DNA of 64,000 nt from Wenzhouxiangella sp042310355 (GCF_042310355.1 NZ_JBHJMR010000013.1:1-64000), one strand, 5' to 3'. Shown: positions 16,315-27,757, numbered from the stretch's first letter. Notes: generated by a model not told the origin, from the letters alone. Numbers and translations are program-made.

Positions 16315-17637
16315 ATGAGTGACAGCAAGCAAAGACGATTCGAGACCCTGCAGGTCCACGCCGGGCAGGAGCCCGCGCCGGGCACCAACGCCCGCGCCGT
16401 GCCGATCTACCAGACCACCTCGTATACCTTCGACGACGCCGATCACGGTGCGCGCCTGTTCGGCCTGGAAGAGTTCGGCAACATCTACTCGCGCATCATG
16501 AATCCCACCAATGACGTTTTCGAACAGCGCATCGCCGCGCTCGAAGGCGGCGTGGCCGCCGTGGCCACCGGCTCGGGCCAGGCCGCGCAGCTGATCGCCA
16601 TCACCACCCTGGCGCAGGCCGGCGACAATATCGTGGCCGCGTCCTCGCTCTACGGCGGCACCTGGAACCAGTTCAAGGTCACCCTGCCCCGGCTGGGCAT
16701 CGAGGTGCGCTTCGTCGACGATGACGACCCGGCCGCCTTCGCCGCGCAGATCGACGAGAACACCCGCGCGATCTATGCCGAAACCATCGGCAACCCCGGC
16801 TTCCGCATCCCCGACTTCGAGGGGCTGTCGGCCCTGGCCCGGCGCGAAGGCCTGCCGTTGATCGTCGACAACACCTTCGGCGCCGGCGGCTACCTGTGCC
16901 GGCCGATCGAACACGGGGCCGACATCGTGGTCGAGTCGGCCACCAAGTGGATCGGCGGGCACGGCACGTCCATCGGCGGGGTGATCGTCGATGCCGGCCG
17001 CTTCGACTGGGGCAACGGCCGCTTCCCGCTGTTCACCGACCCGGCACCCGGCTACCACGGCCTGAATTTCTGGGAGGCCTTCGGACCGGACAGCCCCTTC
17101 GGCAACATCGCCTTCGCCATCCGTGCCCGCGTGGAAGGCCTGCGCGATCTCGGCCCGGCCCTGAGCCCCTTCAACAGCTTCCTGTTCCTGCAGGGGCTCG
17201 AAACCCTGTCGCTGCGCGTCCAGCGACACGTCGACAATACCCAGGCGCTCGCCGAGTGGCTGCAGCAGCAGCCCGCCGTCGAGTGGGTCAACTATCCGGG
17301 CCTGCCCGACCATCCTTCGCACGAGCGCGCCAGGCGCTACCTCGACCACGGCTTCGGGGCGGTGCTCACCTTCGGCATCCGCGGCGGCGAGCAAGCCGGC
17401 CGGCGCTTCATCGACAGCGTGCAGCTGGCCAGCCACGTCGCCAACGTCGGTGACGCCAAGACCCTGGTCATTCATCCGGCCAGCACGACGCACCAGCAAC
17501 TGTCCGAGGACGAGCGCAAGGCCGCGGGCGTGACCAGCGAACTGGTGCGCGTATCGGTCGGCATCGAGCACATCGACGACATCATCGACGACTTCGCCGG
17601 CGCCTTCGAGCGGGCCGGACTGGCGGCAGCGGCATGA
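16315..17637 (+). CDS. metY: O-acetylhomoserine sulfhydrylase (MetY), PLP-dependent
   Basis: This 440-aa Cys/Met-metabolism PLP enzyme makes homocysteine from O-acetylhomoserine and sulfide. It shows the N-terminal TLQVHAGQEPAPGTNARAVP typical of MetY, the cofactor region GSGQAAQLIA, the aspartate of PLIVDNTFGAGGYLC, and the Schiff-base lysine in SATKWIGGHG. The MetY-specific length (about 430 aa) separates it from the shorter cystathionine synthases and lyases. A GGAGAGCAAGC ribosome site precedes the ATG. It is the first gene of metY-metX-hom, overlapping metX by four bases (ATGA), behind the Met/Cys attenuator. Confidence 0.93.
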   Translation: MSDSKQRRFETLQVHAGQEPAPGTNARAVPIYQTTSYTFDDADHGARLFGLEEFGNIYSRIMNPTNDVFEQRIAALEGGVAAVATGSGQAAQLIAITTLAQAGDNIVAASSLYGGTWNQFKVTLPRLGIEVRFVDDDDPAAFAAQIDENTRAIYAETIGNPGFRIPDFEGLSALARREGLPLIVDNTFGAGGYLCRPIEHGADIVVESATKWIGGHGTSIGGVIVDAGRFDWGNGRFPLFTDPAPGYHGLNFWEAFGPDSPFGNIAFAIRARVEGLRDLGPALSPFNSFLFLQGLETLSLRVQRHVDNTQALAEWLQQQPAVEWVNYPGLPDHPSHERARRYLDHGFGAVLTFGIRGGEQAGRRFIDSVQLASHVANVGDAKTLVIHPASTTHQQLSEDERKAAGVTSELVRVSVGIEHIDDIIDDFAGAFERAGLAAAA

Positions 17638-18641
17638 GAACCGACGACCGCGTCATTGCCATCGACAACCCGCCGCCGCTCGCCGGCGGCGCGCGGCTTC
17701 CGCGCCTGGAGATCGCGTTCAGGACCTGGGGCCGGCTGGATGCCGGCGCCAGCAACGCCGTGCTGGTCTGCCCGGCCCTGACCGGCGACCGGCACGTCGA
17801 TCAGTGGTGGTCGGGCCTGCTCGGGCCCGGCCGTAGCCTGGACCCCGAAACGGACTTCATCATCGCCGCCGACGTGATCGGCGGCAGCGGCGGCACGACC
17901 GGGCCCGGCCACCGGCGCGGCCTGCGCCTGTGGGGCGATCGTTTCCCCGCAGTGTCGGTGCGCGACATGGTGACGGTGCAGCGCCTGCTCGTCGACGCGC
18001 TGGGGATCCGTCGCCTCAAGCTCGTCATCGGCGGTTCGCTTGGCGGCATGCAGGTGCTCGAGTGGGCCACCGGCCACGCCGACCGGGTCGCGCAGGCAGT
18101 CGCCATCGCCGCACCCGCGCGGCAGACCGCCTGGGCGAGCGCCCTCAATTATGCCCAGCGCCGGGCGCTGGACGAGCATGGCGACCTGGAACTGGCGCGG
18201 ATGATCGCCATGCTCAGCTATCGCCACTGGGACAACCTCGACGGTCGCTTCGGGCCGGAGGCCGGCGGCGAGCGCACGGCACAGGGCTGGCTGGCGCATC
18301 ACGGACGCACACTGCGCGAGCGCTTCGACCCATTGGCCTACCGGCGCCTGATGGACGCCATGGACGGTCACGATATCGGCCGGGGCCGCTGGGGCTGGCG
18401 CAAGGCCGCGCAGGCAATCCGGGCCCGCACCCTGATCGTGGGGATCACCTCCGACCTGCTCTATCCGCCCCGCGATCAGCGGGCCCTGGCCGAGGTGCTG
18501 CCGCACGCCGGGCTCGAGTGGCTCGAGGCTGACCAGGGCCACGACGCTTTCCTGATCGAGCAGGAGCGACTCGACCGCATCGTCTCGGGCTTTCGGCGCG
18601 CCAGCGAAAGCCCCCGGCCCGTTCTGGAGGCTCGCGCATGA
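17634..18641 (+). CDS. metX: Homoserine O-acyltransferase (MetX-like)
   Basis: This 335-aa alpha/beta hydrolase-fold acyltransferase acylates homoserine, feeding MetY. The catalytic triad is visible: the nucleophile Ser in LVIGGSLGGMQVLEW, Asp in VGITSDLLYPP, and His in EADQGHDAFL. The early PALTGDRHV segment is where MetX enzymes select the acyl donor. It is on the short side for the family. Start overlaps metY stop and its stop overlaps the hom start, both as ATGA, so the three proteins are translationally coupled. Whether it prefers acetyl- or succinyl-CoA cannot be read from sequence alone, but coupling with MetY argues for acetyl. Confidence 0.88.
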   Translation: MRTDDRVIAIDNPPPLAGGARLPRLEIAFRTWGRLDAGASNAVLVCPALTGDRHVDQWWSGLLGPGRSLDPETDFIIAADVIGGSGGTTGPGHRRGLRLWGDRFPAVSVRDMVTVQRLLVDALGIRRLKLVIGGSLGGMQVLEWATGHADRVAQAVAIAAPARQTAWASALNYAQRRALDEHGDLELARMIAMLSYRHWDNLDGRFGPEAGGERTAQGWLAHHGRTLRERFDPLAYRRLMDAMDGHDIGRGRWGWRKAAQAIRARTLIVGITSDLLYPPRDQRALAEVLPHAGLEWLEADQGHDAFLIEQERLDRIVSGFRRASESPRPVLEARA

Positions 18642-19756
18642 ACACCGTCACCCGCAGCCATCCGGCATTCAATGAACCTCCAAGCACCGGCGCCCGGCCG
18701 CGGTCGGCGTCGGAGACGGTCGATGTCGTCGTCATCGGTCATACCGGGCAAGTGGGCTCGGCCCTGGTATCCCGACTGGGCCGACTCGACGAACGCGGCG
18801 ACCTTCCCGCGCTGCGATTCGCAGAGGGCATCAATCGCCGCAGCCGCCTCATCGTCGATCAGTCCGCAAGTCCGGCACTGCAACGTGATCCGGGAACACT
18901 CGAAGAACTGGGTGATCGCCTGCGCGCGCGGGGCCGACCGACCGTCGTCGTCGACTGCACGGCCGACCCGGATCTGCCGGCCCTGTATCCCGGCTGGCTC
19001 GAGGCCGGCATCGGCGTGGTCACGCCCAACAAGCACGGCTTCTCGGCCGACCTGGGGCTGTATCACCGCATCCACCGGGCGGCTCGCGTCGGCAACGCGC
19101 CGCTGGCCTACTCGGCCACGGTGGGCGCCGGACTGCCGATTCTCTCGTCCCTGCGGCGCCTGCGCCGCGCCGGCGCGGTGCCGGCGCGACTCAGCGCGGT
19201 GGTCTCGGGCACGCTCGCCCACGTGTTTGCGCAAATGGCCGACGGGCAACCGCTGTCGGCCGCCGTCGACGACGCCCGCGAGCGCGGCTTCACCGAGCCG
19301 GACCCGCTGGAAGACCTTTCGGGCAGCGACGTGGCGCGCAAGCTCGTGATCATGCTGCGCGAAGCCGGCCTGGACGACATCGCGGTCGAACGCCAGCCGG
19401 TTGTGGCCGACGACTGGGCCGACCAGGCCCGGCAAGGCCCTGCGGTGATCACGGCCCTGCGCGAGCGCGACGGCGAATGGCGGCAGCGCTTCGAGTCGGC
19501 ACGGGCCGCCGGCGAGACCTGGGCCTACCTGGCGCAGTTCGGGCCCGAGGGTGCGAGCGTCGGACCGCTTCGTCTCGACCGCCGCTCGCCGTTCGCGCGG
19601 CTCGGCGGCAGCGCCAACCTGGTTCGCATCGAGCTGGCCGACGATCCTCGAACACCGCTGGAAGTCCGCGGCCCCGGCGCCGGGGTGGCGGTCACGGCCG
19701 GCTCGGTGCTCGCCGACCTGGTCGAGGCCGCCGGGGCGCTGTGCGGCCCGCGATGA
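18638..19756 (+). CDS. hom: Homoserine dehydrogenase
   Basis: This 372-aa oxidoreductase reduces aspartate semialdehyde to homoserine. After a 25-residue extension comes the nucleotide-binding strand VVVIGHTGQVGSALVSRL, then VVDCTADPD and GVVTPNKHGFSAD, and then YSATVGAGLPI and the catalytic-lysine region EPDPLEDLSGSDVARKL. There is no aspartokinase domain and no ACT domain, so it is the stand-alone form lacking obvious allosteric control. Being the last gene of the attenuated metY-metX-hom operon, it is probably the methionine-branch enzyme regulated by the leader peptide. Confidence 0.9.
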   Translation: MNTVTRSHPAFNEPPSTGARPRSASETVDVVVIGHTGQVGSALVSRLGRLDERGDLPALRFAEGINRRSRLIVDQSASPALQRDPGTLEELGDRLRARGRPTVVVDCTADPDLPALYPGWLEAGIGVVTPNKHGFSADLGLYHRIHRAARVGNAPLAYSATVGAGLPILSSLRRLRRAGAVPARLSAVVSGTLAHVFAQMADGQPLSAAVDDARERGFTEPDPLEDLSGSDVARKLVIMLREAGLDDIAVERQPVVADDWADQARQGPAVITALRERDGEWRQRFESARAAGETWAYLAQFGPEGASVGPLRLDRRSPFARLGGSANLVRIELADDPRTPLEVRGPGAGVAVTAGSVLADLVEAAGALCGPR

Positions 19757-19847
19757 CATCAGACCGTTCGCGCGCAGGCCTTTTCGGGCGTATTCTAGGA
19801 AGTACGGACCGTATTGCCTTCGAATTTCCTCAATCGGGAGTTGGGCC

Positions 19848-20765
19848 ATGAACATGACCGCCATGAGCGCTGCCCTGCCGCACGACTCGTGTATGCAGGG
19901 CCTGGCGCAGGCCGCCCTGGAGGCGAGCTACGACTCGATCCTGATTACCGACGCCAACCTGGACCATCCCCGGATCGTCTACGTCAACCCGGCCTTCTGC
20001 CAGATGACGGGCTGGACGCGCGAAGAAGTGATCGGCCGCACGCCAGCCATCCTCCAGGGCGAGGACACCGACCGCGAAGTCACCCGGCGGCTGCGGCAGG
20101 CGCTCGAGGCCGGCCGCGACTTCGAAGGCCGCACCCTCAACTACCGCAAGGACGGCCGCCGATTTCACATCGAGTGGCGCACCTCGCCGGTCAGGAATGA
20201 GAACGGGGAGGTCACGCACTACCTGGCCATTCAGCGCGACGTTACCGCCCATGTACGGTTGATGCGCCGCCTGGTCGAGCGCGCCGAGTCCGACCAGTTG
20301 ACCGAACTGCTCAATCATGGCGCCGGCGAACGCGAGCTGGAACTGCAGATTGCCCGGGCCGTGGAAAGCGGCCAGCCCCTGAGCGTGGTGTTGCTCGACA
20401 TCGACCACTTCAAGCCCGTCAATGATGAACACGGCCACCAGATGGGTGATCTGGTGCTCGAACGGATCGGTCGCCTGATCAACCAGCGCCTGAACCGGCA
20501 GGACATCGGCGTGCGCTGGGGCGGGGAGGAGTTCCTGCTGGTGCTGCTCGATACCGATCTCGAGGGCGCCCGGCGGGCAGCGGAAACCTTCCGGGGACTG
20601 ATCGAGGCAACCGGGTTCCACGACGAAATCCGCATCACCGCGAGCTTCGGGGTCGCGCAATGGCGACCGCAAGACACGCCCGAGACACTCTTCAAACGTG
20701 CCGACGTCGCTCTCTACGAAGCGAAAGAAAGCGGCCGCAACCGGGTCTGCATCGCCGGGGACTGA
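19848..20765 (+). CDS. PAS-GGDEF diguanylate cyclase
   Basis: This 305-aa cytosolic protein has one PAS/LOV-like sensor (about residues 20-130) and one GGDEF domain (about 145-305). The sensor reads NPAFCQMTGW then GRTPAILQGEDTD. In true LOV photoreceptors the equivalent stretch is GRNCRFLQG with a flavin-binding cysteine; here that position is Pro, so light sensing by an adduct is unlikely. The GGDEF core is intact: LDIDHFKPVND for metal binding and RWGGEEF as the active-site loop, predicting synthesis of cyclic-di-GMP. The ATG at 19848 is supported by GGGAG 8 bases ahead. It is monocistronic and not obviously tied to the met operon before it. Confidence 0.88.
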   Translation: MNMTAMSAALPHDSCMQGLAQAALEASYDSILITDANLDHPRIVYVNPAFCQMTGWTREEVIGRTPAILQGEDTDREVTRRLRQALEAGRDFEGRTLNYRKDGRRFHIEWRTSPVRNENGEVTHYLAIQRDVTAHVRLMRRLVERAESDQLTELLNHGAGERELELQIARAVESGQPLSVVLLDIDHFKPVNDEHGHQMGDLVLERIGRLINQRLNRQDIGVRWGGEEFLLVLLDTDLEGARRAAETFRGLIEATGFHDEIRITASFGVAQWRPQDTPETLFKRADVALYEAKESGRNRVCIAGD

Positions 20766-20775
20766 TCGACCCGTA

Positions 20776-21393
20776 CTAGCGCCGGTAGAGATACTCCTGC
20801 ATGCCGTTGCCCAGCAGCATGGTCTTTTCCGAGCCGAATCCGGGCAGGCGCTTCTCGAGCTCCTTGGGGCTGTAGCGCGGCGCGGGAATCGCTTCGAGCG
20901 CAGCCTCGTCCGGTTCGGCCAGCAGTTCGAGGCCAACCGGCGCGAAAGAGGCCGGAACGGCCGGCATGCGCGTGGCCCGGTATTCGATCAATGCGTGCAG
21001 CCTCGCGCGCGGTGAGGCGCGCTCGGCCAGGCGACGGCCCAGCGCCTCGATCACGGCGGCCGGCAGGTAGTTGAGCAGGTTCCAGCACAGCACCAGGTCA
21101 ACCGTCTCGCCGTGCGCGGGCGGCAACAGGCCGTCGAGCCAGCGCTCGACGGCCTGCGGCCCTTCTTCGTCCTCGACGTCCGGCAACTCGGCCAGCCGGC
21201 CGGGCAGGTCGACCACGTCAAGCCGGCAGCGATAGCGACCGAACAGATCGACCGTGCCGGCTCGCGCGCGTCCCAGGTCGAGCACCACGTGGCGGCGGTC
21301 GTCCTCGAAGGCCTCGACCGCCATGGCGAAAAGCGGGGCGCGTATCGGCTCCGGGCCGCCCCCTTCGAGCGGCCGTGCGGCAGTGCTGTTCAT
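20776..21393 (-). CDS. Methyltransferase-like protein of unknown role
   Basis: This 205-aa protein has a Rossmann-type order: VVLDLGRARAGTVDLFG (motif-I position, but lacking the usual GxGxG), CRLDVVDLP with an acidic residue for the ribose position, and VDLVLCWNLLNYLP in the motif-IV place. The fold therefore looks like a class I SAM-dependent methyltransferase with an eroded SAM loop. It lies 23 bases upstream (in minus-strand order downstream) of the bactofilin gene and may be cotranscribed. The substrate cannot be guessed, and it may be non-catalytic. Confidence 0.5.
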   Translation of the reverse strand: MNSTAARPLEGGGPEPIRAPLFAMAVEAFEDDRRHVVLDLGRARAGTVDLFGRYRCRLDVVDLPGRLAELPDVEDEEGPQAVERWLDGLLPPAHGETVDLVLCWNLLNYLPAAVIEALGRRLAERASPRARLHALIEYRATRMPAVPASFAPVGLELLAEPDEAALEAIPAPRYSPKELEKRLPGFGSEKTMLLGNGMQEYLYRR

Positions 21394-21416
21394 TCAGGCC
21401 GTCCCGGGTGAATGCT

Positions 21417-21974
21417 TCAGTGGCTGGCCTGCTTGCCCGCTTGTCCACCGGACTTGGCCCCGCCGGCATCCGCATGCGGCGAGTCGGCCTTGGCGCCTGC
21501 ATTCGCCGTCGGTGCGGACTTCTGCCCCGAGAAGGCCTTGCTGAGCGTCTCGCCCTTGGCGTCCATGTCGATCGACCCGTTGAACTGGGCACCGTCTTCC
21601 AGACTCACGCGAGGGGCCGCGATGCTGCCTTTCACGCGCGCGGACTTGCGGATGACGACCTGCTCGGAGGCGACGAGATTGCCGTCCATCCGGCCGTCGA
21701 CAAAGATCGAGTGAGCATAGACATCGGCGGCAACATCCCCCTGGCTGCCGATCGTGACGCTGTTGTTCTTGAGTTCGACGGTCCCCTTGACCTTGCCTTC
21801 GATGACCAGGTCCTCGTCACCGCGCAGCTTGCCGTCGACATTGATCGACGGGCCGATCATGGCCGTGCCGCCCGAGTTGCGCGGCGCCGGGCGCGGTGCG
21901 CTGGTGGAGGCTTCGGGCTTGCGGCTTTCGCCGGCGGTGGATTCGGATTCTTGCTGATCGCGCTTGTTGAACAT
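21417..21974 (-). CDS. Bactofilin cytoskeletal protein
   Basis: This 185-aa protein has a central bactofilin beta-helix (about residues 38-140): MIGPSINVDGKLRGDEDLVI, then GKVKGTVELKNNSVTIG, then AHSIFVDGRMDGNL, with the regular G-x-[IVL] rungs of the right-handed solenoid. It is flanked by disordered Ser/Pro- and Gly/Lys-rich tails. Bactofilins polymerise without nucleotide and scaffold cell-wall or polarity machinery. I chose the ATG at 21974 (MFNKRDQQ), which has AGGA 7 bases ahead; the open frame continues to 22037 without good initiation signals. It follows rpoD on the same strand. Confidence 0.88.
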   Translation of the reverse strand: MFNKRDQQESESTAGESRKPEASTSAPRPAPRNSGGTAMIGPSINVDGKLRGDEDLVIEGKVKGTVELKNNSVTIGSQGDVAADVYAHSIFVDGRMDGNLVASEQVVIRKSARVKGSIAAPRVSLEDGAQFNGSIDMDAKGETLSKAFSGQKSAPTANAGAKADSPHADAGGAKSGGQAGKQASH

Positions 21975-22103
21975 CCTTGTGTCCTGCTTTGGGGATTGGG
22001 GGCTGTTCAAGCTACTCCCGGGCGCCAGGGTGGTCAAGTGCCGGAAGACAGGAATGCGACCGGCCGGGCAACGTGGCCCGGCCAGTGCGTGACAGACGTC
22101 ACA

Positions 22104-23986
<1,883 letters not shown>

Positions 23987-23990
<4 letters not shown>

Positions 23991-25720
23991 ATTTGTCCGT
24001 CTTCGTTGCGCCGGCTCAGCAAGCGGCGCAGTTCGCTGGTGCGGTCTGCATCGAGACCCCCTTCGTTCAGTTGGGCCTGCTGAAGCTCTCGAATTCTGGT
24101 CTGTACCATTTGACGACGGATTCTGGCCAGAGTTTGCGTCAGCGCCGCCGGCATTTCTTCCGGATCAGAGATCACTTCGCGGGTCGCCAGGCGGGCAAGC
24201 CATGGCGCTTCGCGGCGATCTCGCCAGGCCTCCAGAAGCTTAGCCGTAGAAAACTGGGGCTTGTGGCGGCAAAAGTCAATCAATTCGCGCAGGAAATCCA
24301 CTCCGCGGACCGTTGCCGGGGCATCAAGCGCGTCCTCGGGCAGCCCGGCGGCCAGCCCCGGACGCTGCACGAGCAGGGCCACGGCGTACTGCACGGGCGT
24401 GAGCGAGCGATCCTCGTCCGCGGCCGCGGCAGGCCTCGCCTGCGGCCGACCCTCGGCTTTCGGCTGGATGCGCCCGCCGTGACCGGCGCGCCGAACCAGC
24501 TCCTCGCGCATCATGTCGGCGAACGCGCCCTCGGGCAACTTCTCGAGGTACGGCTCGGCCAGCGCCACCAGTCGCGCGCGCCCGTCCAGGCTGGTCATAT
24601 CCAGCGATTCGGCCAGGTGATCGAAGAAGAAGGCCGACAGCGGCCGGGCATCGTCGAGCATCTGCGCCATCGCGGCCTGCCCCTGGCCGCGAACCAGCGA
24701 ATCGGGGTCCTCGCCTTCGGGCAGGAACAGGAATCTGACCTCGCGATTGGATTTCAGTTCCGGCAGCGCCGCCTCGAGGCCACGCCAGGCCGCCTGTCGT
24801 CCGGCGCGATCACCGTCGAAGCAGAACACCACCACCGGCGAGGCACGAAAAAGCAGGCCCATGTGGTCGGAGGTGACCGAGGTGCCCAGCGTGGCGACGG
24901 CGTTGTCGAATCCGAACTGGAACAGCGCGGCCGCGTCCATGTAGCCCTCAACCACCAGGATGCGCGGCGGCAGGCCGCCGCGGCGCACCTGGTAGAGCCG
25001 GTAGAGCTCACGGCCCTTGTGAAAAACCGGCGTCTCGGGCGAGTTCATGTACTTCGGACCGCGCTCGCCGAGCGAGCGTCCGCCGAAGGCGATCACCCGA
25101 CCGCGACGGTCGTGAATGGGAAACATTACCCGGTCGCGGAACTTGTCGATGACGCGCCCGTCGCGGCGCGTGATCAGTCCGGCCTGCTCGAGTTCCTGCG
25201 GCCCGAACCCCTCCTGCTGCAGAAAATCCGCGAGCGCCTGCCACGCCTGCGGGGCGTAGCCGATGCCAAATTCGTCAACCGTGGCCTTGTCGAAACCGCG
25301 CCCTTTCAGGTAATCGCGGGCCGCCTCGCTGGCACCGAGCTGGCGGCGAAACCAGTTCTGCGCCTGCGACAGGGCCTGATACAGCCGGTCGTTGCTCTTG
25401 ACCGGCGCGCGACCGGCTTCGCGCGGCACTTCCAGGCCGGCGGTGTGCGCCAGCTCCTCGATCGCGGCGGGGAATTCCAGGCCGTCGTACTGCATGACGA
25501 AACCGATCGCCGTACCGTGCGCACCGCAACCGAAGCAGTGGTAGAACTGCTTGTCGGAGCTGACGGTGAACGACGGCGTCTTCTCGTCGTGGAAGGGACA
25601 CAGGGCCTTGTGTTCGCCCCGGCCGGCCGGCTTGAGCTCAACGCGCGAACCGATCACTTCGACGATATCGGTGCGCTCCAGCAGGGATTCGATGAAATCT
25701 TCGGGGATGAGGCCGGGCAC
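23987..25720 (-). CDS. dnaG: DNA primase DnaG
   Basis: This 577-aa replicative primase lays RNA primers for the replisome. The N-terminal zinc finger is CPFHDEKTPSF with FYHCFGCG (C41-H44, C62-C65). The RNA-polymerase core includes DRVMFPIHDRRGRVIAFGGR, and the TOPRIM centre VVEGYMDAAALFQFGF and FCFDGDRAGRQAA carries the metal-binding E and DxD residues. The C-terminal DnaB-interaction domain ends VQTRIRELQQAQLNEG. It lies 23 bases after yqeY and overlaps rpoD by four bases. Length is normal for the family. Confidence 0.97.
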
Positions 25721-25743
25721 AGGACCAGTTCAGCGACCCGGGG

Positions 25744-26190
25744 CTAGCCGGCCAGCCGCGATCGCACCAGCCTGGAAACCTCAGCCATGTCGGCGCGCCC
25801 CTGTAGGCGCGGCTTGAGCAGGCCCATGACCTGGCCCATGCCGCTCATGTCGGTGGCATCGGCCTCGGCGATGGTCTTGTCGATGATCTCGACGAGCTCG
25901 TGCTCGGGAAGCTGCTCGGGCAGGTAGGGCTCGAGGATCGCGATCTCCGCTTCCTCGCTCTCGGCCAGCTCGGGCCGACTTCCCTCCCGGTACTGCTCGG
26001 CCGATTCGCGGCGCTGCTTGATCATCTTCTCGATCACGGCCAGCACCTGCGCATCGTCGAGCTCGATGCGCTCGTCGATCTCGCGCTGCTTGATCGCGGC
26101 GGTGACCATGCGCAGGGTCTTGAGGCGCTCCTTCTCACCGGAACGCATCGCCTGCTTGACGTCATCGTTGAGCTGCGTTTTCAGCGACAT
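25744..26190 (-). CDS. yqeY: GatB/YqeY-domain protein
   Basis: This 148-aa protein is all helical, starting MSLKTQLNDDVKQAMRSGEK and containing KTLRMVTAAIKQREID and a C-terminal GMGQVMGLLKPRLQGRADMA. This is the YqeY pattern, homologous to the tRNA-binding tail of GatB amidotransferase. Its function is not firmly established; a tRNA-linked role is inferred from homology. It lies between rpsU and dnaG on the same strand, as is common in Proteobacteria. Confidence 0.93.
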   Translation of the reverse strand: MSLKTQLNDDVKQAMRSGEKERLKTLRMVTAAIKQREIDERIELDDAQVLAVIEKMIKQRRESAEQYREGSRPELAESEEAEIAILEPYLPEQLPEHELVEIIDKTIAEADATDMSGMGQVMGLLKPRLQGRADMAEVSRLVRSRLAG

Positions 26191-26230
26191 GACCGGCCCG
26201 TCCCGCCGAGAAGTTGCGTAGAATGCTTGA

Positions 26231-26446
26231 TCAGTAGAGCCGCTTGCGGTTCACGCGCTCGCGCGAGATCTTGCGCAGGTGGCGCTTGACGGCCGCGGCC
26301 TTCTTGCGCTTGCGTTCCTGGGTCGGCTTTTCGTAGAACTCGCGGCGGCGCGCTTCGGCGACCACGCCGGCTTTTTCGCAGGAGCGCTTGAAGCGGCGCA
26401 GCGCGTATTCGAACGGTTCGTTTTCCTTGACCTTTACACTGGGCAT
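26231..26446 (-). CDS. rpsU: Ribosomal protein bS21
   Basis: This 71-aa very basic protein starts MPSVKVKENEPFEYALRRFK and ends SRERVNRKRLY, both invariant bS21 features. It binds near the anti-Shine-Dalgarno end of 16S rRNA and aids initiation. It heads the minus-strand block rpsU-yqeY-dnaG-rpoD, and only 45 bases separate it from the divergent tsaD, so both promoters must share that spacer. Confidence 0.97.
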   Translation of the reverse strand: MPSVKVKENEPFEYALRRFKRSCEKAGVVAEARRREFYEKPTQERKRKKAAAVKRHLRKISRERVNRKRLY

Positions 26447-26491
26447 TAAAATTCCCTAAACGGATTTCGTGGAAAGCTGACCATTATAAAC

Positions 26492-27508
26492 GTGGAAATG
26501 CCCGACGTGCAAAACATTCTCGGCATCGAGACCTCCTGCGACGAAACCGGCGTGGCCCTGTACAGCGCCGCGAGCGGGCTGGTCGGCGACCTGGTCTACA
26601 CCCAGGCCGACCACGCCGCTTACGGTGGCGTGGTGCCGGAACTGGCCTCGCGCGACCACGTCCGCAAGCTGCCGGGCATGGTGCGCGAGCTGCTCGATTC
26701 GGCCGGCATGCCGGCCAGCGAGCTCGATGCCGTGGCCTACACCGCCGGCCCGGGCCTGGCCGGCGCCCTGCTGGTGGGCGCGGCCACCGGTGTTGCCCTG
26801 GCTGCCGCGCTGGGGGTGCCGGCCATCGCCGTCCACCACATGGAGGGCCACCTGCTCTCGCCCCTGCTCGAGGACCCCGCTCCGGACTTCCCGTTCGTCG
26901 CCCTGCTGGTGTCGGGCGGCCACACCATGCTGGTGGCGGTCGAAGGGTTCGGCCGCTACCGCCTGCTGGGCGAGACGCTCGACGATGCGGCGGGCGAAGC
27001 CTTCGACAAGACCGCGCGCCTGCTCGGCCTGGGTTACCCCGGCGGCCCCGAAATCGCCCGCCTGGCCGAGGGCGGCGACCCGAATCGCTACGACTTCCCG
27101 CGGCCGATGACCAACCGGCCGGGGCTGGACTTCAGTTTCTCCGGCCTGAAAACGCACACGCGCGAGCTGGTCGCGCGCGTGACCGAAGCCGACCATGCCG
27201 ACGTGGCCGCAGGCTTCGAACAGGCCGTGGCCGAAACCCTGGCCATCAAGTGCAAGCGTGCGCTGAAGGAAACGCGCACGCAGCGCCTGGTGATCGCCGG
27301 CGGGGTAAGCGCCAACACCCGCCTGCGCACCGAACTCGAGCGCCGCATCCCCGGCCAGGTGTACTATCCCGCCCTGAAATACTGCACCGACAACGGCGCC
27401 ATGATCGCCCATGCGGGGTGGTATCGGAGGGGGGAAGCGACGAGGGATGGGTTGATCGCGGTCAAACCACGTTGGTCAATCGAAGCGCTGGGCAAGGGTT
27501 CCGAATGA
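26492..27508 (+). CDS. tsaD: tRNA threonylcarbamoyladenosine (t6A) synthase subunit TsaD
   Basis: This 338-aa ASKHA-fold enzyme transfers the threonylcarbamoyl group to A37 of ANN-decoding tRNAs, with TsaB, TsaC and TsaE. Motifs are ILGIETSCDETGVALY at the N-terminus, then AVHHMEGHLLSP (the metal-binding histidines), VSGGHTMLV, and VIAGGVSANTRLR. The C-terminal CTDNGAMIAHAG carries the metal-binding aspartate. It is divergent from rpsU, the usual genomic setting. The first few residues (MEMPDVQN) precede the conserved start, so initiation may be slightly internal. Confidence 0.96.
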   Translation: MEMPDVQNILGIETSCDETGVALYSAASGLVGDLVYTQADHAAYGGVVPELASRDHVRKLPGMVRELLDSAGMPASELDAVAYTAGPGLAGALLVGAATGVALAAALGVPAIAVHHMEGHLLSPLLEDPAPDFPFVALLVSGGHTMLVAVEGFGRYRLLGETLDDAAGEAFDKTARLLGLGYPGGPEIARLAEGGDPNRYDFPRPMTNRPGLDFSFSGLKTHTRELVARVTEADHADVAAGFEQAVAETLAIKCKRALKETRTQRLVIAGGVSANTRLRTELERRIPGQVYYPALKYCTDNGAMIAHAGWYRRGEATRDGLIAVKPRWSIEALGKGSE

Positions 27509-27509
27509 C

Positions 27510-27690
27510 CAAGTACGCTGTGAATGACCAATGACCAAGCACCAATTTACAAACAATGTTCAGGGACCGAATGAAGAAATGACCGAAACTTGCTTCGATC
27601 ACTTTTCGGTGCCGCAGCAACCGTTTGGAATTTCGGTCATTGGGTTTTGTTTGGTACTTGGTGCTTGTGAATTGAAAATTTGCGTACTCA
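27510..27690. repeat. Periodic-arm inverted repeat, CCAAGCACCAA type (copy 1)
   Basis: Left arm material such as GACCAAGCACCAATTTACAA (27533-27552) is mirrored by TTTGGTACTTGGTGCTTG (27650-27667) on the right, with GACCGAAA/TTTCGGTC closer to the centre. The right arm breaks into 7-bp units (TTGGTAC, TTGGTGC, TTGTGAA). The element starts inside the tsaD stop region and ends about 70 bases before folB. Related copies lie at 28656-28816 and 63924-64000. Confidence 0.65.
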
Positions 27691-27757
27691 CTTCCACCGC
27701 ACCCGACCGCTGGCACAATCGCACATAGAACCACACACACTGGAAGCACCCCACCAA

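Noticed and set aside
22062..22083. GGCCGGGC-AACGTG-GCCCGGCC hairpin after rpoD, considered as a terminator
   Set aside because: A clean 8-pair stem, but no U-tract on the minus strand after it. It may be a pausing or Rho-linked structure; the evidence is too thin for a terminator call.
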